DNA of 64,000 bases from Gongronella butleri (lineage: Eukaryota > Mucoromycota > Mucoromycetes > Mucorales > Cunninghamellaceae). Positions 1 to 11,986 of this stretch are shown in pieces; position 1 is the first letter of the stretch, and every line of letters starts with the position of its first letter. The DNA is taken from contig JAIWZP010000025.1 of the NCBI GenBank assembly GCA_025201375.1, forward strand, positions 310,001 through 374,000, written 5' to 3'. The notes beneath the pieces are model-generated. The model searched no databases and had not been told where the DNA came from. It saw only the letters and a program-made list of their open reading frames with translations. The position numbers were made by a program, and so were the translations under genes.

Positions 1-53
1 GCACAAAACAAACAAATAGAGCAAAAACAAATTAGGGTTTCATGCGAGAAGGC

Positions 54-95
<42 letters not shown>

Positions 96-521
96 GTGCA
101 TTCAGGGGCCACCTTTGTTACCTGATCCACCTTTGAGCAGCTCGACATGCTGGAGGCCAATCCAGCCGGCAAACTTGAATTTCAGGCCCTTGTTGCTTTT
201 GTTTTTACCCAAGACTGGGAAGGAATTGATTGGATTGTCGCTGCAGATTTCTGCGCCGCGTACATAGTCATAGCGCTTCGCCACAAGAATCTTGTCGCTC
301 AAAAGAAACAGGGTCACATAGTTGTCAAGCTTGCCAGTGACAGGATTCAGTTCCACAGCATCCAGGTGATCAATCAAATTGCGCCGCTGATTAATGACAT
401 CGGCCTGCATCCCGGCAACAAAGCAATATTAGAGCGTCGGGAAAGAGAGAAAAAAAAAAGTGAGCCAAGACGGGCGTAATTAGAGTTGGATTGTCAAACG
501 ATGCTAAATATAATGCTCCCC

Positions 522-560
<39 letters not shown>

Positions 561-1975
561 TCTTACGGGTGTCTTCCGTATGTAGGAAAAGAGGCGATGG
601 CAGGTGGTAGCACAATGGGTGGCGGCGTCTTGGTGCACGGAAGCGGCGCGATTGGCGTAGCCATACGCCTTGGTCAACTTGTCAAAGTCGCGGTGCGTGT
701 GTTTGGTCAAATTCCGGATATCCTTGAGAAGCATCGGGTACACGGTGATGCGCTTCCATGGCTCATTGAGCAATTCGTGCACTTGGAATGCGCCAAAGCT
801 TGCGTTGGACGTGACACGCTTGATAAATGCCTTATATCGATCATTGTCGTGAATTTGGTCTTTATGGAACCGAATGGATTCATTGACTTTGAGCAAATAG
901 GGCCGGTGGACGTGATTAAGCTTGGAAAGCTACAGAAAAAAAAAAAACGAGGGGGGAAACCCCCAAAAAGGGGCTGGTTGAGTGATCATGCCACGCGCGT
1001 GGGCGCCACATTGCGCGACCTCCCCCTTTTTTTCCATTTTTTTTTTTTTTTAGGGGGGCGGCTTTTTCTCTCTCTTTTTACATGAGTAGCACATGCCGTA
1101 GCAACGTCCCCATGGGTCAGGTCGCGCAAGAATTGCTCGTGAAACTTGAGGATATTCTCCAGATTGACAAAAATGTTGGTGCACATATAGGGATTGAGGA
1201 TAAAGTGTTTGGCGTCGGCCGCATGGCGCTTGATGGGCACGACGACGTTATCGACAAGGTTGCGCAGCTTGTTGATGAAGTTCTCCTCGGTGGTGATCAG
1301 CTCCGAAAGCACGCATTGTCGCCTTTCATTGTCGTTTACATACTAAATGGACGACAAAAGCCGCGTCAGTGGGGAGGCTAGCGACTTTTGTTGACAGAAT
1401 GCCATTTACCTCGTGCTCAGGGATGCTGTCATGGCCGTCCGACGTGGGTTTTGTAGGGCTGTATGGCTTGCCGAGAATGTTTAATAGCTGCTGTCGCGGT
1501 ATCGACGCGCCTGAGATAAAAAAAAAAGGTGGGGGGCAAAAAGAGCAAAAAGAAGCGACGAGTGAATGGATTTGATCGGTTTCAGCGGCAATCCTCTCTC
1601 TTTCGTATTTTTTTAAGTACGTACAGGAACGTGAGATGACAATGTCCAGGGTCTGCGCCTAAATGGGATGAATTGCCATGTTTGTTAGTGTGTGAACAAG
1701 GATGATTTGCGTAAATTGGAAGGGTGCCGCTTGATTCTTTTTATTTACCAGTGGTTGCCGCGTGTGTGAAAGCAAGTCGGCGTCGATTTGATTGTCTTGA
1801 AGCGTCTTTTCCTTGCTCAATGCATACTCGGACGCATAGCCCAGCTCTTTTAGCGCATTATCAAATGTCTAAAAAAAAAAAAAAAAAGACGCATGGCAAG
1901 GCCAGATGATAAGATTTGCGTGAGACAAAATGCACGTCGCCGGGCCGACCGTCCCCCTACTTTTATGCCGGGCAT
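1..1975 (-). CDS. Rho-family GEF with DH and PH domains, 3' partial
   Basis: Probable guanine-nucleotide exchange factor that activates a Rho GTPase. Exons read on the minus strand: 1749-1868, 1625-1658, 1410-1510, 1082-1342, 567-929, 122-404; the gene runs off the left edge inside an intron. All junctions keep frame. The DH domain starts with LSELITTEENFINKL (exon 1082-1342) and ends in exon 567-929 (VNESIRFHKDQ...NDRYKAF, ELLNEPWKRITVYPMLLKDI). The exon 122-404 carries a PH-like sheet (NYVTLFLLSDKILVAKR and GLKFKFAGWIGLQHVEL). The N-terminus is less certain: ATG at 1973-1975 followed by a GTAGGG donor would give a 15-nt first exon (MPGIK) in phase with the next exon. About 390 codons are visible. 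The subfamily (Rom/Rgf, Bud3 or another) cannot be set without the C-terminus. Confidence 0.8.
57..93. repeat. T homopolymer, 37 nt
   Basis: Uninterrupted T-run inside the intron that follows the PH exon of the minus-strand GEF gene; on the coding strand it is poly-A. A similar run sits at 531-557 in the neighbouring intron. Confidence 0.95.
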
Positions 1976-4900
1976 TTGAGTGACGTGAAAAGAGACGGAT
2001 AAAAAGAAAAAAGAATCAAGGATGTGGATAAATGTCGTATTTTGCGCGCAAGTCGGTGGGAAAGAGCGTGTGCAAAAGAAAAAGAACGACGAAAAAAAAA
2101 AAAGACGCGGAAAAAGTGAACAATGAGAAAAAGAAAAAAAAGGAAAGAGAGACGAACAAAGAAAAAAAAAAGAGCCTATTTTTCTTTTCCCCAAGGGAAG
2201 AAAGGGGGGAAAGGGGGGAGCGAGGGTGGGTCATCCGCTTTCCATTGACAAACGCCGATGGCAAAAGAGCATCATGCATTATTTGTTGATTTGCCACAGA
2301 GAGAGAGGGTGGGTGAGAGTGAGCGAGGTTTATTGTGCCTCACGAAAAAAGAACAGAGAAAAAAAAAAGTTTCGTGTCACAAGCATCGGATCCACCCCCT
2401 TCAGAGGGAGCCGCCAAAACGACGGTTGAAATTACATCTGTTTCCTTTTTTTGCACCATTGCTTGTATTTTGTGTCACCCGATTCCTATAAAAGGATAGC
2501 AACGTGAAAAAGTGCTTCGGCATGCCACCGAAGGGCGTAAACCTTGGCAAAGGAGGCGAAGCGATGCATCCGCGTTGGAAAAGGATGGCCCTCACCCCAA
2601 TTGCCCCTCCCCCACCCACACCTTGCCCCTTTTAACTTACATGTCATCCCTTTACCAATTTTTTTTTGCTTGTTTTGTCTCAGCCAATCGCTCTCGTGAG
2701 ATTAAATAACATTTTAAAAAAAAGGAGTGAAGCGCAAAAAGATAGCGCGGTGACCCCTTTTTGTGGCAACTCGGAGGCGATCCGAGCCCGCACACAAACA
2801 CAACAAGGTTTTACATTGCCCAAATAACACGGTCGCGTAGCCATTCAGCCCTCACGGTTCACGACGTGTACCATTTCGTTGCAAAAAAGCAATCAAAAGG
2901 AGAAAATGGCCAACCGTGAATGCACAAGCCCACTCCCTCACTCTTTTTGTAATCCCAATCTTGGTTTTGGGGCCACTTGGTTCTTTTTTTTTGGATTTCC
3001 GTGTTTTCCGCGTGGTGGGTGAGGCCACTCCCCCCCCCCATCTTTTCGGCTCAATGGCCCGCTTTTCATCCCCATCCACATCGCTACCGTGCTCGGCACG
3101 AACAAGGGCTTTTCACCAAAGAAGGCAATTGTCAATGCCACACGTTTTTTTTTTCTACGGCGTCACGGCACGACGTGTGTTGCCATTCCCCCACCCCTCT
3201 TGTTCCAAACAAATAAACAAAGACCCATCACGCCCAGGTGCTCTTGGCACACCATCAAGTGTGGGATTCTCTGCCACAAAAATAAAAATACAGGTGTGCT
3301 TACTATATGGCATCCTGTCCAAGAGCTGCAAAAACAGGATTATTTGCAGATCGACGCGTGCTATCACCATTCCCAGATGATCTGTTGCCCACCTTGAGCA
3401 TTCGGTATGCTTCTCGGTGAGCATGACACGCTAACCTGCACGCTTACGGCCATCAATTCCTCATTTTTGAGCACAAAAAAAAAAAAAAAAGCGAACAGGC
3501 AGTAAAAAAAAAATAAGAATTGCCACCTGACCTTGGGTGTCGCCCTTTTTTGTCCGCGTCGCCTGAAAAAAAAAAAGACCTGAGCGAAGCGCCAAAAAGA
3601 CGCGTGGACGCACTTGCCAGCGCGGAGTCGCGGCTGCTCGGTCGGAGAAGGATCCGACAGAAAAAAAAAATCGCACGATTTGCGTCTTTTGCCCATACTC
3701 TCATAGTCGAAATGCTACCCATTCTTCTTTTTCGCAGGCGCTTGAGAACCTGCCATTATCATTTAACTGGCAAGTCATTGAGATCATGTGTTCTGTTTGT
3801 GTGACACAAGCTCTTGAAATGACGTTTTTCGGCCCGCCTGCGAAGCCCTGTGCCCATTCTACTTGACCAGTACCCTTCTTTTACAAGAATCCTTAGAAGC
3901 AGCTTGCCTTGAGTCAGTGAATCGCCATTCACAACATTTTTACGGGCAAAGACAATAAGAGCGGATTCAAAATGATCCATTTCTGCAAAAAAAAAAAAAA
4001 CGATGTTAAAAACAGCCATCCTTTCGTACTTCTCGGAGTACATTCTTCATCTCTGACAATTTGAAGCATACAAGGGCAAAAGTTATTCGCGTCGTCAGCG
4101 ACCAAAACATCGGCGCGCACAAAATGTGTAAAATGTGTAAAATGTGCCTTTTAAGCTTTTCTTTTGTGACCCATGCCATTTAAAAGCCCGGAATATGTCT
4201 CAACGTGAAAAGGCAAGCTAGAAATTATGAATGGAATTCGTTTCGCACCTCTCACAAAATCATTGGCGCGCGCTACACGCAAATCAAAATTTAGCCATCG
4301 CGAGCGTCCCAAACCAAAATCGAAAAATTAGGTCCTCAGAATCACGCCAAACTTTCCCACAAGAGAGTCGGCATGGCAAAACCGTGGAAAATGACAAAAA
4401 AAAACATGATCCACCAACTCGTTAACGAGCAATGGGTGATTTTAAGTTTATTTTCAAAGATGCATTGCTCGGGGAAAAACACGTTCACAAAACCGCGCCG
4501 ATGTATTCGCTAGCAAGATACACTCCAGGTGCATGGAATTGACTAGGAACAGGCGCGTGTAATTCGACGGCTGACGCGGTTTATCACGCGTCCAAGTTTG
4601 TCTGCTAACGGGCTGGTCGCGTCAAATCTGCCTGGAACTCGTTTTTTTGCGGTGATCATTGATAGCCACGTATGGAACAGACGAAGCTCTTTTTGATAGT
4701 CCCTGTTTCGTGGCTCTGCGACCAATTTTCGTCGATTTGGCCTTGAAGCGAAAAAAAGAGGCAAGTTGCATTTTACGCGGAAACTGGTCGATGGAGCCCA
4801 CGTTTTTATTGCATTTCCGTCGGTTATGAGAGTGCGTTCGCCGTATAATTGAATGGCGTGGCAATCTGAGTACCTAAAATTCATAGTTTCCACATCCTCG

Positions 4901-6441
4901 ACTGTACCCCTTGGAAAATCCACGATTTCGAGCATGGCTGTTGCCCGCCAACCAGTGGCCGCAGCACCTTGTGGGTGGGCTCATTCGAACTGCAAGTCGT
5001 GCAAGGTTCGACTACACTTGTTGCAGTGCTTGTTGGTTGGTAGCTTCATCGACAAATAAGCAAAATACGATAAATTATGCACAAATCGCGCTATTCTCGA
5101 TAACGCGTGTCTGTCATTGATCGCGGCATCTCACGACGCATCGACTCTGTCCTTTGGGAAGAACATCCAAAAATGGAAATGTGCAAGAATTGGCGATTCC
5201 ACGCGAATGCGCGGAAAGTTGCTGCTCAATTTTACCATTCTTTGTATTTTAGCGGGCTTGTCCAAGGCTACAACGAGCAACTCAATATTTGCGTGGTGGA
5301 TTTCCTCGATTTTGTTCGCACCCAAAATCAACGGATGGACGAGGTGCATTCATGCGCGAGAAAAATAAAAGAGTATAAAAGTACACTGCATTTGCCATGT
5401 ATGGGCACAATTGGATCATTTAGAGCAGTCAAACTGGTGCCATTTGACGCATGTTCGTTTCTGCTTCAAATTTGGTTCTTTTTCATCGCGCGTCTAAGAA
5501 TGTTTCAGAGTGTCAATCAATACAATAACAACAAGTAAGGGAAATTTCCGCTTTCTGGGCTGTTGTTCCCAGGAAATAATGTTCATGGTTCCCGGATTCC
5601 AATACGTTCTGGCCAACACTCCAGAATCATGGAAATCGACCCGGGCTTGCCTAGAGCACTGTGTTCTTACCACGCTTAATCCAAAAGCGGAAAAGAGACT
5701 CAAATTCGATCTTGCACTGGATGGGCACGTGCGCAATGCAAGCTAGGCGTATGGCGATGCAGCGAGAAGCAACATCGTACGATGTCGAAGTGCGTGGGGG
5801 AGGTGGGGGAAAATCGGGAGGATGTGTATGGCTGTATTTTTTTGTTTCGGATTTTTTTTTTCGAAGCATTGACTCTTTATGGTATATTTTGCTTGTTGCG
5901 TGCTTGGTGTTCGAACCGTTCACACCATGAAAGACTCTGTGCGAGTGTGCCAATGGAATGTCCCATGCGTTGCTATTGGTAGCGACAGCAAGAATGCTGA
6001 TCGTTAATTTCTTCAGGTCTTTTGAAACCTAAGCATCGACTTTTTTGCTGACACGCGAACATCTTATCCAATGGCGTGAAATTTGCTGCCAAAAATGGTG
6101 CTTATGGTCACGTTTCTTGACAAGAGGCGAGAAACATCACCATGTACAAGGGTCTCCCTGCTGCTGCAGGACCCTTTTTCTCCCTACAAATTTGCACAGC
6201 GCCTTGCTGACGTAAGGAACACCGCGTATGGGCCACCGATCGGGGGAAACATGGACCCTGGTCGGGCAATGTTGTTTCTCAAATGCGCGCATTCCCATTA
6301 AAAATGGCGCAAAGAACGAATTGCGTCGTGGAATCGCATCCAAAGGCTGGAACGGGGCCAAGATCAGGTGAATTTCGAGTAAAAAGAAGATGCTTTATTG
6401 GGATGAAAGGAATGAAAGGAATGAAAATATACGGGATTGAT
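1976..6441. other. Gene-poor intergenic region, 4.4 kb
   Basis: I find no gene that I can support. The first part (2000-2400) is A/G-rich, and its apparent frames are Lys/Glu or Phe/Ser low complexity. A TATA-like box (TATAAAA, 2487-2493) on the plus strand has no convincing gene after it. Three 9-bp copies of AAAATGTGT lie at 4121-4147. A 130-codon open frame on the minus strand (4543-4935) and a 143-codon frame on the plus strand (5107-5538) resemble no family I know. The segment near 4897-4920 (GACTGTACCCCTTGGAAAATC) recurs with one base missing near 36984, so part of this gap belongs to the dispersed non-coding repeats seen elsewhere. Confidence 0.6.
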
Positions 6442-7745
6442 TTAACTGCGTGCAGTGGTGCCATGCGGGTTCATTGAGCGCGCGTCGCAAATAGGGGACA
6501 CTTGGAGAGGCTGGTGACGGAGGCGCTTCTCGGTTATCTTATCAATAGCCGATGTGTACATGGATTGAAGCGACGCGCAGATCTGTGCTTCGTCGTCATT
6601 TTGCGGCGGATGCGTCAAAGAATTCGATTCCATGGATGATCTCGAGCCATTGAGGGCTTCCAGTGAGTCCATGTCATCGACAGACATGTCCGAGTTGGTT
6701 GATGAGCTGATCACGTCCTTTCCAGAGAGATTGGAAGGCGGTGGCACCATGGAACTCGCGATAGACGATGTGGGCTTTGATGAAGACGATGATGGGTAGT
6801 TGCCGGTCAGCACTGGTGGCAGATGCACGAGTTTCTTGCTGGACGACGGGTCACTCATTTTCCGAGGGACACGTCCAATGGCCGGTTCACGTGCGTGACG
6901 CGCCTCGCCAGCTACAACTTGAAGAAATTCTTTCTCATCAAAGTATTTGAGCTTGGCCCAGTTGGGATATAGGAATGCCAACGTGCGTTTCCAGTTGGGT
7001 AGCGATTCTAGAAAAAAAGGAAAAACACAGGTAAGACGTCGCAAGACACGAAAAAAACGGAAAAAAAGGGGGGAGGGGAATCAAGATGAAGCCAAGGAAA
7101 AACAAAGACTTACGACGTCCAATGCCACCATTGTCTTTGTTGCCATGGAGAGGAAGATTGGGAGCAGGCAAGGTGCCCTTTTCACCTTGGCGCAATGGAG
7201 CTTTGCCCTTTTCCATGCGGCAAATGTTGCGTGCGATGCAGACGCCCGCCAATGTGGCCGAGTACCCGGTTTTTTCCTCCTTGATGTTGGTGACATCGCC
7301 GCCGGCAAAGATGTGGTCAAGCTTCCAATGATCAAGCTGCAGCGTCGGCTTGACTTTGATGCGGTCCCAATCGTCAATGCAATCGTCAATGCCTTGGTTC
7401 TCTTGCGACCGGCTCAGCAGGTGGCTGCATGGTGTAGTGCCTGTGGCCAGGTACACCTTGTCGTAGCCCGTGTAGCGCTTGCCGCTGACGCCAAGGTATG
7501 TCTTGTGTTCCAGGCTCTCAAAATCGACGATGCGCTCATTGAGAATCACCGTGACGCCTAGATCGCGCAAATAGTCCAATGCTTTTTGACGGCGCATTGG
7601 CGGGGATCGATACACAAGCGAATCGTGCGACTCGATCAGGGTCACCTTTTTGCGTCGCACATACCCTTCCGGAAATTCGTGCGTGGCAATCTCCGAGGCC
7701 AATTCGCAGCCAACAAGCCCACCGCCTACAGGGTGAAACAAACGA

Positions 7746-7785
<40 letters not shown>

Positions 7786-8507
7786 CGCGCGTCAAAATCC
7801 CAGTCAAGAGCATGAGGAAAAAAAAAAAAGGCGTGTCGTACCTATGATTAGGATCGATTTGGCCATTTTCAGCTCATTGTACTCGGTGCCAAGCTGAGAC
7901 ATGCGATACAATGCCGAAATGTCAAACGATTTGAGCTTGGAGCGGTACGTGCTGCCGGTGGCAATGACAAGATAATCAAATTCGATCTGAAGGGCGGGAG
8001 AAAACGCGTGTCAGATGGAGCCATTTTGCTTTTTTTTTTTTTGCCTTTTTTCTGTTGTTGCTTACCAATTTGTTATTGACCTCGACAGCCTTGGCATCAG
8101 GGCCCAAGCGCATGGCATAGCCCACAATGACGGTGCCATTCTTCACGTATGCGTCATGGCGGACGCGCATAGATGAGGCATCTTCGGGTCGTACAAGCAT
8201 CTACTCGGGCGCGTCGAGATGAGACACGAGCCAATTCGTTTTTTTCCTTTTTACTTTGATCATGCCAGGAGTGTATTCAAAAGATTCTTTGGTATCAATC
8301 AGGGTAACATGAAAGTGGGACATGGGGTCCAGGATAGACGCCACGGTGAAGCCCTGGAACCAGCCCAAAAAAAAAAAAAAAAAAAACCAAGAAAAAAAGT
8401 GAGACGCTGACTGGATACCCCCGCGCGGACAATGAATTGCGTACCACAAAGCCGCCGCCGACAATGACGACACGTTTTTGATTTGGTTTGGGGTCAACTT
8501 TGGTCAT
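6442..8507 (-). CDS. FSP1/AIFM2-like FAD-dependent NAD(P)H oxidoreductase
   Basis: Six exons (8445-8507, 8255-8353, 8066-8200, 7842-7986, 7114-7725, 6442-7007) give 539 aa. The N-terminal FAD Rossmann motif VVIVGGGFVGF (residues ~13-23) spans the first intron. A second nucleotide-binding motif (IGGGLVGCELASEI, ~147-160), the LVIATGST loop and the IFAGGDV motif near residue 285 follow the plan of AIF/NDH-2 type reductases, closest in layout to AIFM2/FSP1, which reduces quinones at membranes using NAD(P)H. The last ~190 residues are an added Ser/Pro-rich tail (KPTSSIASS, STNSDMSVDDMDSLEAL) without a recognised domain. No N-terminal myristoylation glycine is present. The intron at 7726-7841 holds a 37-nt A-run (7747-7783). 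The ATG at 8507 is in frame with the upstream RGS exons, so this could be the C-terminal part of a longer protein. Confidence 0.85.
7747..7783. repeat. A homopolymer, 37 nt (intronic)
   Basis: Uninterrupted A-run on the plus strand. It forms the polypyrimidine part of the fourth intron of the minus-strand FSP1-like gene, about 20 nt before its CTGTAG acceptor. Confidence 0.95.
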
Positions 8508-8594
8508 TCTATGGAAGAAAAAGTTTAAAATCAAAAGGTACATGGCGTAAATTGGCGGCTGTGATCCATGGAAGATGATGTCATCTATGGAAGC

Positions 8595-9144
8595 TTACGT
8601 TTGAAGATGGGAAAGCCTTGCGAAATCACCCACTTTGCTGACCTGTCAAGTCAAACACCGCAAAACAAACAAAAAAAAAACATCAGAGTTTGTGTAACCT
8701 GATTTCTGTCAATGCTCTTTTCTTATTCTTTTTTTTTTTACCAACAGGAGCCTGATTTCGGCTTCGGCCTTCTCATAGATTTTATTTGCAATGGTCAATG
8801 TCATGGTGGCGAATCGCTTGGTTGCGAGGTCCCGCTTAATATCATTGCGACACGTGATGTTGACCTCCATGGGCGCGCCATCGTCAATGAATGTTCTGAA
8901 GATGCTAGAAGAGACAAGAAAACATGGCCATTGAGCCAATTGCCACGGCATCTTTTTTTTTTTTTTTAAAAAAAAAAAGCGGAGCATACCGGTTGACTTC
9001 CTCTTCGACGTCATTCACACATTTGAGATTTGCCAATGCCTGAATAAACAAAAGATTTTCTTGGGCCTGGACGCTGTCCAAGTATGACTCAAACGCCGAC
9101 AGGAGAGGTGGCGACGTGAGGATCTCGTTTAGCATGACGTGCAT
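8595..9144 (-). CDS. RGS-domain protein (stand-alone, or N-terminus of an RGS-FSP1 fusion)
   Basis: Exons 8990-9144, 8742-8904 and 8595-8642 encode a single RGS fold (121 aa): LNEILTSPPLLSAFESYL, AQENLLFIQALANLK, RIFRTFIDDGAPMEVNI, KAEAEIRLLLVSKVGDFARL. RGS proteins speed GTP hydrolysis by G-alpha subunits. The third exon ends CAA ACG TAA, and this ACGTAA is also a GT donor (AC|GTAAGC). If the intron 8512-8598 is spliced to its CCATAG acceptor, the frame continues without a stop into the ATG of the FSP1-like gene, giving a 660-aa fusion. If it is retained, translation stops and the RGS protein stands alone. The start at 9144 was chosen because the sequence upstream is pyrimidine-rich with no acceptor. 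Retention of the second intron would instead end the protein at 8709. Confidence 0.72.
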
Positions 9145-9822
9145 GATGGCAATGGCATTGAAAACGAAAAAAAAGGTAAAGAAAAGAAAAGAAAAAGAAA
9201 TGGGAGAAAAAAGGATAAAAGTTGATGAAAAATAAAGCAATGGAGCTCCGAGGCAATCATGCGGTAGAGTCCCGACAATGAAATCATTAAGTAAGCAACG
9301 CATCATGCATCACTCATCTGAATGGTGCCTGTTTGAGGGTTTCATGCTTTTGAGCAATCAAGAGATAGTATTTTCAGATCGTGAGGTATTATTTTGGTAA
9401 CATTTTGCCGCACTGGAACACGAGAGAATGGATTACCACAGACCATTGGCCCGAAATGGGTGGAGATTCAATTGCTTTTCGTGGTCGAGACCTTTCCATC
9501 AATGTGAATGTCCAAAAATGGGCAATAGAACCGATCAAAGATCTTTTTTATTTCTTTGCATTGAGTCGCTGAATCTTGGCAAATGGGTTTTTTCAAAGGA
9601 TGCCGCGACGCTTTGGAACGCTTTGGAACGCTTTGGAACAGAAGAAACGCTTTTCATGACGGCAAAAAGGCATGCAGTCCATCAATTGATGATTAAATCA
9701 AACAGAGACGCCTCCTATTTTTTCTCAATTTCATTGATAGATGCACGTTGCTGCCGCCACCCCTGGCAAATCGCCTCTGAACGTGTATAAAAGGGCTTTT
9801 TTTTTTCTAAATAGGCTGTAAA
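9145..9822. other. Intergenic, divergent promoters
   Basis: Separates the minus-strand RGS gene from the plus-strand cysteine-rich secreted protein gene. It contains three perfect 10-bp copies of CGCTTTGGAA at 9609-9638 and a TATA box at 9786-9792. No coding signal seen. Confidence 0.7.
9786..9792 (+). promoter_or_regulatory. TATA box of the secreted cysteine-rich protein gene
   Basis: TATAAAA 31-37 bp upstream of the ATG at 9823. It is the only clear TATA box placed just before a gene in the window, suggesting a strongly or conditionally expressed gene. Confidence 0.6.
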
Positions 9823-10395
9823 ATGCGAATTTTCACCTTTTTCTCTGCTATGGTTTACTCGGTTCCCACGTTTTTGCTCTTGCTCATTGTCCTCTGCCTC
9901 AATTCGGTCCAAGGCCAAGGTCTTTGTCAAGCTCAGGCCAAGTAAGATCCACAGCAATTAAAAATACAAACGAAAAAAATGCGTTTCCATTGGGCTCAAA
10001 TTTCATTTTTTCATTTCGCGCACTATAGCTTTGACGGGTGCCAACAGATCCAAAAGGCGCGTCTGAGCACCTGTGGTCCTGTGGATTACACGTGCCAATG
10101 TGCCGCGCAGCAGCTCATCCAAGAATGCTACAATTTGTGCCCGTCTTACGCGGCCGAGGCCATGACACAAGAGGGCACTATGAAGGCGATCTGTGCGGCC
10201 GTGCCTGTCGTGTCGTCGGCGTCGGTGGCAACGCTACTGCCCTCTGCCACCGCCTCGGCGGCCAATGCCACGTCTGCCTCGCCCACAGGGCAAGCCACCG
10301 CGTCGTCGTCGACTCATTCACGCGCGTCTCGCGTGTCCGCGGTGGGCGCATGCCTCGGAATGGCTGTCGCGACGGTGCTCTATTTAATCTGCTAA
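9823..10395 (+). CDS. Secreted eight-cysteine (CFEM-like) protein, probably GPI-anchored
   Basis: Two exons (9823-9941 and 10029-10395) give 161 aa. Exon 1 encodes a classical signal peptide (FLLLLIVLCLNSVQGQG) and the first cysteine. The mature domain has eight cysteines: one after the signal peptide, then FDGC, STCGP, YTCQCA, QECYNLCP and KAIC. It is followed by a Ser/Thr/Ala-rich stalk and a hydrophobic C-terminus (VGACLGMAVATVLYLIC) typical of a GPI attachment signal. CFEM and related fungal modules have eight cysteines and act at the cell surface, some in heme uptake or host contact. I cannot confirm true CFEM membership because the spacing and the key Asp are not certain. An in-frame open frame beginning at 9979 is intron sequence read through. 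Confidence 0.75.
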
Positions 10396-11986
10396 AAAAA
10401 AAAAGTGCTTTGGCAAAATTGGCGACCCCTTCTTTTTTTTTTACTTACAAATTGCACGTGCAATATGCCAGCCACTTCTTTACAGTATCATCCATATTCC
10501 TTAATCAAACAATAGTACATTTCAACAATAAAATTCGCTCTTGTATTGTTTCAATGGCTTGAAAATAGGATAAAACGGCAAAATGAGGTGTTTTTGCCTA
10601 TGAACTTGGAGGCAGATGGCGAATTGCATGCAATTGAGCCGTCCAATTCACCGTTCTCAAGGATCAGCAACCTCTTGGAACAGATTGAGGGGTGCATGCA
10701 TCGAGATGTATTATGGAGACCTTTTGCATTTTCTCTGTTTGTGCAATGATCTTCGTACGTTGACAAAGTGCACCCAATTGCAGCCAAGGCAGTAGACGGA
10801 CAAAGGAGCGGCATGCTTTTGCTCTATCACAATTCATCACAAACACCCCTTTTTTTTTTAACCCAAACACCCCTGTCCATGCTGCCGATCCTTTTTTTTT
10901 TGTTTTTTTTTTTCTTTATATTTTTTTTTAGCGCGCATCCGGGCCGCGACTGATAGACGCGTCGTCAATGCCTGCTTCGCGTGCTACTGCCTCAAAAAAT
11001 GTGGTCGGAGCTCCCTCTGTTCTCATGCCCATGCGCTGATTTTAAAGCGGCGCGTGTAACAATGGAAATTTTGAAAACTCTAATCCAGCCAGCCCTCGCA
11101 TGTGTAACTTTTGCTGTGTGCTGTGCAACAGCCCCACGCTCCATTGTCTTGAAAGAGAAAGTGCGGGAGGCTTCTTGAGAAAGTCAAAAAAAAAGGGAAG
11201 GGGGGATGGCAGGGAGAAAGGAGATTCAAACGATAGCTCCATTTCAAATCACCCATCAGCCCCTCACTCTCTGCAATCAATTCGCGCCAGGGATTGAAAT
11301 ATGGCGCGTAGACACATTGCTCCAAATGGCCCCGCAAACATTCCAATGGCAAATGGCTGCGCTCGTTTTTCTTTTTTTTTTTTTTTTTTATCATCCTTCT
11401 CCTTTGAGCAATTTCACAATGAAAGGGCCACGCACTCCCAGTTGAAATTGTGTGCGCACGTCCTTGAAGAAGGTTTAGATTCTTCCAGGCCTTCCGCTTT
11501 TAACAAGGATGGTGCTTTTTTTCTTTTTGTTTCTTTTTGTTTCCTTTTGTTTCCGTTCATGTCATTTGGCTCCGGTCGCTAGTGTTTTTTTCTGGCAATG
11601 AGCGAATCAATACACACAAAAAGAGAGGTTTGAGCATGGGCCTTGCGACCGACCAAATGTCGTTAAAAACAAAAAATAGGGAGGCAAAAAGGTGGGTCAT
11701 GTGGCCAACTGACGTAGCTTTGTTTTCACAGCGGATCGATAAAGCAGATTCATTTGCCTGATCACAAGGCGTTGGCCGATGCCATTGGCCAATGCGGAAC
11801 ACAACCTGGGGGACATTAGCGTTTCTGTTTCCAAAGAAAAAGGAGCAAAAAGATGCTCGGCTCAACGATTTTTTTCTGTCTTGTTTCGCCTTTTTTTTTT
11901 CTTCTTCCTCTTTTTTTTTTTTTTTTTTCATCCATTGCCTTTTTGTCAATTGCATAAAAAAGAATTAAACCTCCCTTGCCAGCATC
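10396..11986. other. Intergenic region, no supported gene
   Basis: Pyrimidine-rich and A-rich runs dominate (10890-10930, 11370-11390, 11890-11930). A tandem of TTTCTTTTTG-type 10-mers lies near 11515-11555. The long T/C tract just before 11987 is probably the promoter or 5' leader of the next gene. No open frame here matches a family. Confidence 0.65.

Noticed and set aside
2016..2297. Overlapping frames on both strands rich in Lys/Glu or Phe/Ser
   Set aside because: They arise from A/G-rich and T-rich tracts, with no domain, start context or splice evidence.
2521..2634. Small plus-strand frame starting MPPKGVNLGKGG after a TATA-like box
   Set aside because: Only about 37 codons, no match to a known family, and no supported exon to extend it.
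3759..4120. Minus-strand frames containing LIVFARKNVVNGDS and neighbouring splice-like sites
   Set aside because: Frames cannot be joined into a consistent model and show no recognisable family.
4543..4935. 130-codon minus-strand frame in the first gene-poor gap
   Set aside because: No recognisable motif; may be chance in a region free of coding evidence.
4985..5035. tRNA-like T-arm (AAGGTTCGACTACACTT)
   Set aside because: No matching acceptor stem, D-arm or anticodon arm can be built around it.
6947..7561. Long plus-strand frame of 204 codons opposite the FSP1-like gene
   Set aside because: It is the antisense shadow of well-supported minus-strand exons.
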